DNA of 64,000 nucleotides from Takakia lepidozioides (taxonomy: Eukaryota > Streptophyta > Takakiopsida > Takakiales > Takakiaceae). The DNA lies in assembly GCA_030704615.1 (NCBI GenBank), contig CM060734.1, positions 37,466,042-37,530,041 of the forward strand, written 5' to 3'. The position numbers and the translations under genes are program-made. Below are positions 1 through 11,208 of this stretch, in pieces. Numbering within the stretch: the stretch's first letter is position 1; each line of letters opens with the position of its first letter. A model generated the notes under the pieces. That model worked only from the letters and a program-made list of their open reading frames with translations, made no database searches and was not told the DNA's origin.

Positions 1-223
1 GGCTCTCATGTGACTGGTTCAAGTATTTTGGCTGTTGGCTAAATTTTTCTCATTCTAACGTGCAAGACTAAGGTTTTATTGGACAGATGGGGTAAGCCGT
101 GTTGATTGCTTTAAGGGACCCAGTTGATTCTTATCTTGCACTTCACCTCAGTGCAGGGATAAAGGATGCTTGCAACTGTGTTTCGAGTATAGACATAATG
201 ATTTGGTCTTATTTGTGGTGCAG

Positions 224-3200
224 TATTTCAAGTTACTACAAGGAGGGTCATACGAGCAGAAAGCCTACTACCACCCCCAGATGATGGAGCCTGCCTTTCC
301 TTACCCAGCTGTGCTTGCCAGCCCTTGGATTCGGCATTTCAAGCCTAAGGGGGCCTCAAATCCGGCAGGGACCTTTCCAACTGGTCAAGGAGATGCAGTC
401 CTCGTTCACAGCAGGGTTGTCATCGGAGGGATGAGGGACAGCATTGGGGAAAGGAAGGAGTTAGTGAAAGGTAGACAAACACAGGAGTTGATGGGAGTTG
501 ATGGAGATGGAAAGGCTGAGAGTAGTGAAGAGCAAGATTGTGAGGGTGGGGCAGAGGTCCCAGATACAGATCAGGGTCTGCGCTTTTGGCAACATCGATT
601 CCAAAGTCATGCAAAACGATCTGGGAGTGCGAGCGGCAGACAGGATTCCCATATTATGATCAAGACACGAAAATTCAATGCTGAACTTCGCAATGGTATG
701 CTTCTTTCATTATGTCCATGTGGGTGGGTTGGAAGACTTGTCCTGCTTGTGCTTGCAGTAAAGCTTCTGGCCTGTTGAGTGTATTACACTGATGAGTAAG
801 TTAATGAAACTTGTCTGTAAATACCTTAGAATCTCTTCCCAGTGTGTTGTGAGTTGTAAAGAGAATTGTCCGGGGACTGAGCGGTTGGACCACTTTTGTT
901 TCGAGAGTGTGGATCTTCTCATTGATAAGGCAATGAAGTAGTGATAAAGATGCCAACAGTAGATGGAATTCCTGGGACTGAACAGTATAGGCACAGTGTT
1001 TCACCATAAACAGTTTTCTAGGTGATTCTGGTGTGACACTTAGGTAACCTTTCAGCTTCCTTCCTTAAACCGCTTTTACAAGCTTGGATCTGTAAGGTTC
1101 TATACCATTAGGGCCAGGAGGGTTTTCCATTTGTCCACCCACGTTCCTTGAGTGATTATGTAGTTCTATGGAGGGTGCACAGGACTGCCCAACGCCAGGA
1201 GAGCGATCAAGTAGTCAAACTCATTTAGCATCTGGAAATGAAGAGTGAGCTTCCTTCAATTGACAGGCACCCTTATACTGCTAAGAAATGCACGTTTCAT
1301 GAGTTTGAGGCTTGGAAGACGGATTATGGGGGTGGACATTCTACTGAAGCTTGTTCTATTTGTGTGCAGCAGCAGATATCTACCCTCCCAAGATACCCAA
1401 TACAACACGGCAAGAGCTTGCATTGAAGAATGCAGACATGTTAAAACAATGTATGGCTAGACAACGGTGCCAGGCAGAGGCTGAAGCTTCGGGTTGCAAG
1501 CTTGAGCATGGACCGGGTGATGAGCAACTACGAAAGCATGATGACAGGTCTCAGCCAATAGCAAACTCTAGTGCTGAAAATGGCCGGACCTCTCTATCTG
1601 CCTCTGAAGCTGTGCAGGCTGCTCAAGATAGAGATATATGCCTAATGCCAGGACGAAGCTGGGGCAAGTGTACACCATCAGATCTTGATCAGGTACTGAA
1701 CAATATTCTAGATTTTTCTGTTTATGCTATCCCTCCACTCCTTCTGTCCCACTTTGTAGCACATATTGCCAGACCAAACAATCAGATAGTGCAAGGCAAG
1801 CAACAACAATTGCAGGAAATTGGTCACCCTCTGCTTGAAGCAGTCGAAAGTGGGGTGTATGCATGAGGAGTCCTACCTTTTGGAGAGAATGATTGAACCC
1901 CAATATACGTTTTTGCCCCTTTGGCCCTTCATGGCTTCTCAAGTGTGGTGGATATGAATTGATAAATGACATACAGTTTTAGTAGTGCACATTTTGTCAA
2001 CGCGTAGGGGTAGACAGAAGCACCTGAGGTAGTGTAGACTTGATGTTTTATATATAGTGGATTGTTTACTAATATAATTTAGGCTACATTTCTTGTACAG
2101 GTTGTTCCCTCATTTGGGAAAGCAGAAATTGAGGATGGGAAAAACAGACAGGTTGAGGAGAAACAGGTTTCTGAGTATATGAACACCACTATGGGACGGG
2201 AGATGGTCTCTCCTGCTGCTGCAGCTGTGGAGTCTACGAGGGGGAAGCAACTCGGACAGGAGGAAACCTCCACCATTTCAGCATCTATGAGCAGTTCAAG
2301 TGGAGATGAAGGTGATGAGAGAAAATTTAACCAGAACATGTGTTCATACACTGTACGACATGGCAACAACCCAGTGCTCAGTAAGCACATGCGAAGGCTT
2401 GACGAAGAAGTAGCAGATGACTTGCCCAAGTTACAAGGTAGAGTGGGAGTGCAATTTGAAAAAAACTACAAAACTGAGCTACAGGTTGAAGGAGCTGTAT
2501 CCTCCAAAGCACAAATCTGGACGTGGGGCTTACAGGGACTGCGGCGGCGAAACATACAGAGAAAGATAGTAAAACCCACTTGACTAGCTCACCATCATAT
2601 TAAGAGCTAGCAGAATCCCTCTTACAGACATGTGAGCAGTCCAACCCTTAGGAATTTGTGCTATAGCTCCGTTCTTCTTCTTCTCCTCCCTCTCAGTGGG
2701 CCAATTGCCACATGTTTGAGGTTTAAAGTAGAAATGTATTATTTCTTCTAGAGGAAAGTAGCTTTCTCTACTTGGATGGTATTTGACTATATTGATGTCT
2801 TCTGACCTCTTGGTAAATCTCAGTCTAAGCAGGCTTTGAGTGGCTTGAGTTGGCTTCGCATAACAAAATGAACCACCTCAATTGTGTCCCTTTTGGAGTT
2901 CAGAGTGGTGTCCTTCCTTTCTGAACAAAAGTCTAGATAATGCCCACTCCCTCATCTTTGCATCGCAGTCGTCATGAAGAGCTCTTTGGGAGATGTGGCG
3001 AAATGCCATTGCTTATGAGGATGAGTGCTACATTCACTAGCGAAGGTTCCACAATTTCCATGTTCATAAAAAGCATTGGTGATCCTGCAACTTTTCCTTA
3101 CCCAATGCATGAAATTGGATAAGGCGGGTAAGTACAGCACTATGAAATATTCACCATATTCCTTGAATATCCATTGAATCAATATATGAATGAAGACGTT

Positions 3201-5118
3201 TGTTTTGTTTTGTTTTGTTTGTTTTGTTTGTAGCGTCGTTGAAATCTCCCAAACTGCGGGACCTAGAGCTCTTGCTTGGTGCCGTTGGAAAGCCCTCAAT
3301 GAGGAGGGGTGCACTGGCTTAGTCTCATGATTTTTGGACCGGTGGTGTGGGAGATATGGAATTTCAAGTACTTTTGGTCGTTGGAAATTCTCAAAAAATA
3401 GCAAAGTGGACTTTCTTGGATTAATGATTGGATTAATGATTGGGCCTTCACGTGGGAGATTTGGAATTTCAAGTCCTTTGGGTTGTTGGAAATTCGCAAA
3501 AAATAACAAAGTGGATATATCAATATATGAAGCCTCGACAAGGGAGATTGCAAAAATAGAAAAGTGGGCTTTCGGATTGCACTTGGACTTAGGACTTAGG
3601 TGACATTGGACGCTGGAGGTCACACTTGGGCCTCTACATGGGAATACATGGGAATCGCATGTGGATACATAGGAGGTTGCACTGGGGTTTAGGTTTCAAT
3701 TCTTCACACATGGGCCAATGGCACACATGCTACCCTAGATCTCCCAAATAGTGGGGTCTCTAGATACATAGGGGATTGCACTTGATTTAGATGACACTAG
3801 ACACTTGGGCCAACGGCACAGTCTACCCTAGTATCTATGGAGAATGCAAGAATGAGTCTTGGAAGCAACTTGTCTCGAGCAAGGGGAGACATCTTGGATG
3901 ACCTCAAGGGTCCACCCACTCTCGGCACTAGACTGAAATTTAAACTCAGGGAAGGAAGCCTACCTTTGAACATGAAACAGAAGCAGAGAGGAAAGGGGGA
4001 GTGCACTCTCCCAAGTGAACCTGCATCATTCAGTTGGCAAGACCATGTCTGAAAAATTGATCCATTTGAAGACACCACGGTGCAGCTGAGCACAGCCTGA
4101 CATGACAACAATTAAACATCATACTGAGAAAGAGAAGCAGTCAAGGACACAGTCATGCATATGGCAGCAAGTGATCACCCTTCAAACATGATTGAAAACA
4201 TACATGAGGTCAAAGGCAATAAGAAATCAGCGAAGGGTACTGCAGCTAACAGTTGGAGTGTCTTGAGAGCCCACCTCTGCCAGCCTGAAGGGGCTCTTAA
4301 TTATGCCGGCTTTGGCTGGAGTCCTCTCTCTCTCTCTCTACACAGAGTATTGTCCCTCTTCAGTTTCTAGTGTGCATCCACGTTTGGCGGCCTCCTCATT
4401 CTATTAGTGGCCCACCGTTTAATTGGAGACATTGACCAGCTCTATATAGGGTGGCCCAGTTGGTGTAATATGAGTACGTGAATTGGTTGCTTATTGCATT
4501 GACCATATGCATTATTGCCTGCCCATGCAACCACATCGTCGATTTGGAGTTTGTGCACAACAAACGTCCAGTGAGGAGAGTTTGTGGAAAATAAGAGAGA
4601 GAATGCTCATACATTCAAATTTGTAATATATGTGGTATGTGTCACACACAATCTTGGTTCTACTCTTCTGGAGCTAATTCTTTTGGGTGCATTCGGATCT
4701 CATGAATCCCAAATTGAGATGTACCTGCAAGTTTAGACTATCATATTTCTGCAGAACTTTACAAGATTTCCCTGTTCACAATGATGTCCATCCTTAAAAA
4801 GTATGGAACTTTTGTGACTAGTACATAGTCGACTCCTGTAGTGTAACCTTATTTTAGTAATATATATTCCTTGCAGGCTTTGGTAACATAAGCAGGCAAC
4901 CATTGCCCGGTCCAAAGCAGTTTCAAAGTCAACTTAGGGACAAAAACAAAAAACATGGGCAACTTTCTTTTGTTCAAGAACTCCAGAATGACCTTGCAAG
5001 GTATTTCAAATATTCCCAAAGTCGTCTGATCCTCTACCTGAGGTTAGCATATACACTTTCTGAAGGAGAGACTGGTTGCTTTACTTCCCCCCGTTGGGTG
5101 CTAGGATATTGCACATGA
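224..5118 (+). CDS. Unidentified multi-exon gene, 3' part
   Basis: Four exons can be joined with AG/GT borders in consistent phase: 224-695, 1370-1692, 2101-2437 and 4877-5042. If the last exon is not spliced onward, translation stops at 5118. The visible protein (about 430 residues) starts in the middle of the gene; the 5' end lies outside the window. The first exon is rich in Pro and aromatic residues (AYYHPQMMEPAFPYP), followed by a Gly/Glu-rich hydrophilic stretch. The second has a helix-like segment (KNADMLKQCMARQRC), the third is Ser/Glu-rich, and the last is basic then helical (SFVQELQNDLARYF). I do not recognise the family and see no catalytic motif or membrane segment. The gene is convergent with the inhibitor-2 gene, about 350 bp away. 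In-phase joins at all three junctions are the main reason to believe it is real. Confidence 0.6.
3199..3231. repeat. (TTTTG)n microsatellite
   Basis: Short run of TTTTG/TTTG units inside the 2.4-kb intron of the plus-strand gene. Confidence 0.8.
3347..3515. repeat. Two-copy tandem repeat, ~104 bp period
   Basis: A segment starting near 3347 (GTGGGAGATATGGAATTTC) is repeated with a few changes near 3451. Both copies carry a GTTGGAAATTC core and an AAAGTGGA end. A long open frame on the opposite strand here is a by-product of the repeat. It lies in an intron; no function is visible. Confidence 0.7.
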
Positions 5119-5472
5119 CCCATTCCCACATGAATCCTTATAGATGACAAGCTGCTGGACAAATTTTAAACAATGACAATAACAGGAAGTGCTAAGATCC
5201 AACGTGCTGGAGCAATCTCAATAGTAGATTTCCAAGGTGCTTCCAACTGAGAGGAAGAAAAGGCAGAGAACAAAAACCACTAGTTGGCTTTATCCTAGTC
5301 AAAAACGCAGTGGAGAATGCTTGTTATTCACAACTTTCTCAAGCATTTCCTGTAAGTATTAAGGAAATAGTCAAAGATTCAAACGTCCGAAATATTGTTG
5401 GGCGCTCACTGATGTGTTGCGCTCCAGATTTGACAACTAATGAATCTCTGCTTTGAAGTTTTTTGTTAACAC
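5119..5472. other. Convergent intergenic region
   Basis: About 350 bp between the 3' ends of the plus-strand gene and the inhibitor-2 gene. It probably holds both 3' UTRs and poly(A) sites. I see no other feature. Confidence 0.5.
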
Positions 5473-7129
5473 TTACGACGCTGATGCCATAGTCTTCTCT
5501 TGTAAGTCAATGGCACCCATATCTCTGGTGACAGTGGACTCCAGGTCTAAGGCTCTCTTCGAAGAACTTGAACTGGTGCTGCTGCTTGCACCTCCACCAT
5601 GTCTTCCTTCCCTGGGCCTCTCACCCACACTGTCATCTTCTTCTGCCTCCGAGTGTACTCGCAACATTTTTGCCTTTCGGTATTCATCATAGTGTATACG
5701 GCGATGCTCTTCAAAACTCTGTCGCCGGCCATTGGCTTCCAACCCTGAGATGTGTCAAACAGCTTCAAAACTTAATTGCCATGGACCCCTCAGACTACAC
5801 TGTGCTATTAATCCACCATCCCGTGTCCCTACCTTTTGGTCTTACCTTCCCTCCCCATGAAACAAGGGAGGTAATTTGAAGACACATTCCAGTGTAATCG
5901 GTAAGCAATCAACACAGTGTAACCTCAAAGTACATTTTTGAGACTGACGTTCCGTGAATTAACCCTGTCATGACTTGCACCTGCTAGAAGTGGTTGTCTA
6001 CATTCAGATGTCCGAACTCTTCAAATAAGTAGATCATCTACACTGAACTTTTACATTAAAAGAGGGAAGGGGTCCTGTTGTAACATGGAACTCCATGCAG
6101 TCATTCCTGTTGACTGCGGACAATAGATATACCCATTCTATCAGCATCAGCTATCAACAGTGACGTGACCTGTGCCCAGCATCAACAAAGTATGTATCTA
6201 TTTTGCAAATGCCGTGCATGGACAAGCTTGAAGAAGGGACGAGAGACACAAACCTTCATCATAGTGCTCTAGGTCATCAAACTCATCCTCGCTAGAGGTC
6301 CAGCCACTGCTGCTGCCCCGCTGCCGGCTGCTGCTAGCACCGCTGGAGGAGGCAACTTCGGCTAGAGCGTGCCTTATTGCTTCTGCATGTATGGCCGTTT
6401 CCATGGGAACCCTCTCATCATCTGGGCTGGGTGACACCACCCCTGCAACAAACTCCCCTCCTCCATGTTCAGACAACGAACACCATCATCTTTTCTTGAT
6501 GAACTACACCATTCACCAAACTACATGACTTTGGGGATGCTGAAGTGCCACAGTATCTGACTGGAGATGGTTGAACAGAGGTGCTAACAGGCATTCCTTC
6601 TCTTTCTTGGCAAGTACCAACAGAAAAATTGAAAAAAGGTTATAGAATAGTTTTGACTTGCCAGGCAGTGCTGATTTAACCCTAGGCAAAGCTGACAGGG
6701 AGGATAAAAATGCACATGCTGATGAGAGGGAAACACAATTCTTCAATGCATCTGCTATAATGGATCCATGAAAAACATACAGCACACTGCTAAAAGAGGT
6801 GAAGCTACTTTTAGGGGGATGAGAAGGTAATCGTCAGAAAGGTGCCCATGAGGACTTTCGTTCCCAGTCTGCTACTCAGATCACCCTTGCTACTTCAAAA
6901 AAAAATGGAAATTCTTAAGTAGAGACCTCTCACCCCTCTAGAACAGATCCTGCCATACACAAGTGGGCCAAACACATGTATGCATATTGGAATGAAGCAA
7001 AGGGTGCGTCATATACCATCAGCTATATCAGGGGCATAGTATGGTGTCTTGGGTTCAGTGATCTTCTGCTTGGGTGTTTTGCAGGCCTCTAGGAAGTCCA
7101 AGTTCTCCTCATCCCAAATAACTCGTCCT
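5473..7129 (-). CDS. PPP1R2: Protein phosphatase inhibitor 2 (I-2) family
   Basis: Three exons join in phase on the minus strand: 7129-7017, 6442-6254 and 5744-5473 (stop TAA). The first carries GRVIWDEENLDFLEA followed by ITEPKTPYYAPD, the N-terminal signature of plant inhibitor-2 proteins. The second has IHAEAIRHALAEVASSS and an acidic SSEDEFDD stretch. The third has FEEHRRIHYDEYRKAK, the conserved C-terminal helix that in animal I-2 enters the PP1 active site. The family binds and restrains protein phosphatase 1 in nucleus and cytosol and is largely disordered. The visible 190 residues are close to the usual plant length. The short first exon with the ATG is not located; the 7129 exon begins one base before a codon, so an upstream exon must exist. 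GTAAGT overlaps the stop codon, so a further 3' exon cannot be fully excluded. Confidence 0.88.
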
Positions 7130-10100
7130 CTGTCAGAAAGAAAGAGACAGAAAAACGCCCACATACAGACCACCAAACATGAAGTCAAATCTCATTGTGA
7201 GAGCCCTACGTGACCCAGTCAACAATGTAACAAGAAGTCCAAGCAGCCAGGTTTTTTAATATTGTAGAGGTAAAACATCTGGCTGTGGAACTGACATTCA
7301 TGCAACTGGAGACTTGGAAGAACTTCCAGAATTCAATGATCAAATTTGACACCAGAAAATCAGCCTCTCTGGGATTGCAGAGTAATGGTTTTCCTTGTAC
7401 AGTAAATTATGTGATATTAGCAATTAATCCAACCTCCTTCATGATAAGGCCCAAGATTGCAATATTGAATCCTCATCATGAGCAACAACAACTGAGCATA
7501 ACTTGCTTGTTGCTAGCTGGAAGCAGCAGCTTAGTTAAATGTTGAAGTCATTCCAATAGATTGAAGCCAAAAATTGTGAAAGACTTCCATTCAACCATCA
7601 AAATCTGTATTGCAGCCCTTCTCCTGAAGAAGATGCTATACTCTGTCAAACACCAGCAAGTTCAGGGTGTGACTAACCTTGCAACTTTGCCTTCAAAATC
7701 CTAATTTGCACAAAATGTCAGGATTCACTTGTAGTAAGATCTATGCTCCATACTCTATTTAATCTTATGCTACAACCAAAAGGTAGGTAGCTTCACATAA
7801 TCACTTTCTAAGTGTACTTCCTGTGGCAATCTTCATGCCAAACACATGGCAGTCTTACTGAATCCAGGTTTGCAGGATGAGCTCCATTTTGTGTAGGCTG
7901 AGCCAATAATCAAGGGAACTTCACAGCTGTTGGACACTTCACCCTGTCCCTTGCCTTCTTGAAAATCACTTTTTACTTGACGTCATAATAACCACTGAAC
8001 CAAGACAACTTTTTCAAATGTGAAAAGTTTCAAACTTACAAAATCCCTTGTTAGAGGAAGTGTCAGTTTTGGGTCCTACATTGCCAAGGACGCCTCCTCC
8101 TCATCTTTCAGGATATGCAGTACCTTAATTTTTCGGGTGTAACCAACTTGGGAAACTTTGAGCCCAACATAATAGTATCACCAAACATATCGGGGCTCTC
8201 ACAAAGGGAAGATGGAAATCCAGGTCCTGCGTCCAGGGCTCACTGCAAAAGCTTGAAGGCCTAAGACCCAAACGGAGGCTAAGGATGTGGCTCATCGGAG
8301 ACCTGGTTTGCTGGGACGAATGCTCTTAAGAAGAAGAATCAACCGTCCATGAGCCTATGTAACCTTTCACCAGGTGTTTGAAAAGACAGGCCTTGTTTAA
8401 TTTAAAATAACCTTCCCCCTCGAGGTCGTCCCAACAAAAGCAAAGAGGTCGTTTGCACAGGCAGGCAGAATTTGAAAAAAGGTAATCGACATTGAGTGAG
8501 GAATGGAGAAGGGAGGCGGGCCCATTGTTACCTGGGTTTTATAGACCCGCTCCGTTTCATTCCTTTGTCTTCTCAGAACCTGGAGGCAGAGACATCTGGC
8601 GATCTAATGCCCCAACCCCACCTCCCCTTCCACAAATGCGCCCCCGTGCTCTGCTGCCAAACCCGCCCCAGCCCCCGCAAAGCAAATGCCAAAAGTACAC
8701 TTAGCTTTAGAACAAAATCCGCCCGCAATAAAAACCCGCAACAAATTGTATGCCAGAAACAGAGAGACCCAGAAAGAAAATCCCCCACCAGCGTCCGGCA
8801 GACAAACCAGCAGAGCGAGAAAAGAGTGTCGTTTTCTAAAACAGAAGAGCAGATACTACAGTCACTTGTCTATCTCGGCCAGATGTATTCGACGGCCGCC
8901 ACCCGACACAAGACACAATCCCACACTAACACACAAATCCCAGGCAGCAATCAACCCCCATACAAAATCTAGGCACAGCGCCTTCACCTCCCGCACACGT
9001 CCCAGGACAAATCTCCATACCGATGAGCCAACAGTTGCCGGACAACTCACCAGCCGAGTGCCCCAGAGGGCCGCCCAATAAAGCAAGAAAGACAAACTCC
9101 AAATGGAAACCAGCAAACTCAGAACAAAGCCCTTGAACAGCCAATAAGGCAGCGATCCAATACCCACCGCAACGTCCCAGTAGTGCCTGGGCGGCGGCGC
9201 CCTTCCCCCACCTAGATCCAGTGCCTTCTCCACAGCGCAATGAGGTTCTCTTATTCCAGACCTTGATTCGCCTTCCTAATAATTCCTTCTCAAATCTGTT
9301 TTGAATTGGATCTCTTCATCCTGAACTGTACAAGACCCAACTGTGTATGTGCCCAAAGTTTTTGTTGCCAAGAATTGACCCTCGCAGGTGCACCATGCAA
9401 GCCAGCAGAGGAGAGGACGGTGCCAAGGAGGGTTAGAAGAGGGGTGAGGGAGAGGGAGTTTTGTAACAAGCGTCACCGTGGGTCCAGGCAGATCTGAACC
9501 GTACTTTAGTCAGCGAGAGACGGTGACAGGTTATCCACCGAATTCTTGCGATCCCACGGTATTTCTTGAATAGTTTTCCTTTCACCAATAGTCACACTTT
9601 CAAGAAAGCCGCACAGTGCAAAGAAAACTTGCGTATTAGAAGGTACTACAAAGGTACCGAAAGATTAACAAGGGAGGGACAGGAATCTTACTGCCGTGAT
9701 GGAGTTGGAAGCGCCTTCAAGTTCGTCTTGACTTTCTTTCTTTCTCGTTAGTGAATAAAGCTATGCATCGAAGCAGACACGCGACCTCGGAGGACCTCAT
9801 CTTCATTGAGATTTTAGTTCCGCAGTCAAGGGCCATGGGCCGCTTTACAGCGTGCTACGTCATTCAGGTGCCCAAGAGAGCTCAATTTAATTTTTTGTGG
9901 CAAGGGATGATGGAGCTTGGGGAACTTTGGAAATTCTTGTGTTATTGCTAACAAGTGTAGACTGTCTGACGAACATGGTCGCTCACACTTCAGTAGTTCA
10001 GTTGGGTTCTCAATCGAGTTTGATGTCCTGAAGAAGAACATCGATTTTTCTTGGAGTTTTGGTGGGTATCAAACTGGGCGCAATGATATCAGGTTTGGCA

Positions 10101-10887
10101 CGTCCACTATCCGATCAACACTTGCTTTCTGATGAAGTACCGGGAGATTAGAGGAAAAATGGCAAGGATGTGAAGGGAGGAGGCACTGCACATTCTGGAT
10201 GTAATGCTGGAACAACCAAGCTTTGGAACATGAGGTGCTCGTCGTGATTGCGTGTGTGCTAAGACGAACGCCACAGTAACTCCTTGCTATACGTAGAAAT
10301 TGACAAAGGCTTTTCAAGAATTTTCTGCACATGCAACGATAACTGAAGGCAATCGCGGCCAATTTTATTCAGCACTGCCATCCTCAACGCCTGGCCAACC
10401 GAACAGCCTTGGAGACGGTCAGGTGGTTGAAGGGAATGGGCTGTGCAAGTGTTGACGATCAACGGACACAATCCGATAGCAGTACCTGGTGTGCTCTGAA
10501 GGAGGCCACTGTAGACTGTAGGAATATCCTTTTCAGTGATGTCAAAGTCCACCCAGCCACTCAAACTTAACTTGTGAGCTTCTATGGGAAAGGGGGAGGT
10601 GTCTCTAGGGGCTTACAGGGAGTGGAGACTTAAGAGACAGAGAATTCAACCGATGGGCGGGTTGGGATCTGTGAAATAACTTCCAGTCACAATGGATAAA
10701 ATAGGCGAGTTAGCATTTTGTTCTATATCAGAGTGGCATTGCTTTAAGATCAGTTTCGAGTGCAAGATTTCAATTAAGACTAGAAGCTTGCATGGATGTA
10801 ATTGTGAATGTTGGTGATGTCTGCAGGAAATCTGGGTCATGAGATCAATACAAGGAAGCGCAATGGTGGACATAAAGTACTGATGTA
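7130..10887. other. Intergenic region with weak ORFs
   Basis: This separates SPAG17 (3' end at 10888) from inhibitor-2, both on the minus strand. It should contain the first exon and promoter of inhibitor-2. A TATAAAA on the minus strand at 8543-8537 is a possible core promoter. The 8.5-9.3 kb part is C-rich on the plus strand and more GC-rich than its surroundings. A minus-strand open frame at 10564-10259 shows no recognised motif. Nothing else is convincing. Confidence 0.4.
8862..9233 (-). CDS. Possible small membrane protein or first exon
   Basis: A 123-codon open frame starts at an ATG at 9233. After MEKALDLGGGRAPPP it has two or three hydrophobic segments (for example around FVLSLLVSIWSLSFLLYW) ending in basic residues. 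That composition could suit a small membrane protein. However, the region is GC-rich, where long frames arise by chance, and I cannot name a family. It may be noise or the first exon of a gene whose remainder I cannot place. Confidence 0.22.
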   Translation of the reverse strand: MEKALDLGGGRAPPPRHYWDVAVGIGSLPYWLFKGFVLSLLVSIWSLSFLLYWAALWGTRLVSCPATVGSSVWRFVLGRVREVKALCLDFVWGLIAAWDLCVSVGLCLVSGGGRRIHLAEIDK

Positions 10888-11208
10888 CTAGCGTTTGGCT
10901 TTTTGCTCCTCATTTTCTCGCTTGCGTTGTTTTTCTTCTTCAACCAGCCTGTCCTTCCACTCTTGAGTAAGATGGAAATGGAAGCAATCCTGACACTCAT
11001 ATAAGCCCTTTACCACCCACCACTTCAAGTGGTGTGCCAGGCAACTCCTGCATTTGATAAAACCTCCCCATGGATCAATAGGCTCATCACACGGATCTTC
11101 CTCTATCACTTCATCATCTGTCGCCTCAGGGTCGAAAGGAGGTTCCCCTTCACATACAAATGCTTTGATCTTGAGATTGAAAATGTCATATCCTGTCAAC
11201 ACTTCCAT
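10888..11208 (-). other. Last SPAG17 exon: end of ASH domain plus Cys-rich tail
   Basis: The exon opens with the last ASH strands (GYDIFNLKIKAFV) and an acidic linker. It then has two Cys pairs: CRSC, about 20 residues, then CQDC followed by HFH. The end is a basic Glu/Lys helix. The paired CxxC spacing suggests a zinc ribbon, though it is not a motif I associate with SPAG17. Metal binding is inferred only from the spacing. Confidence 0.5.

Noticed and set aside
2952-3623. 223-codon minus-strand protein
   Set aside because: It covers the ~104-bp tandem repeat and the (TTTTG)n run; its repeats mirror the DNA repeats and it lies in an intron of a supported gene.
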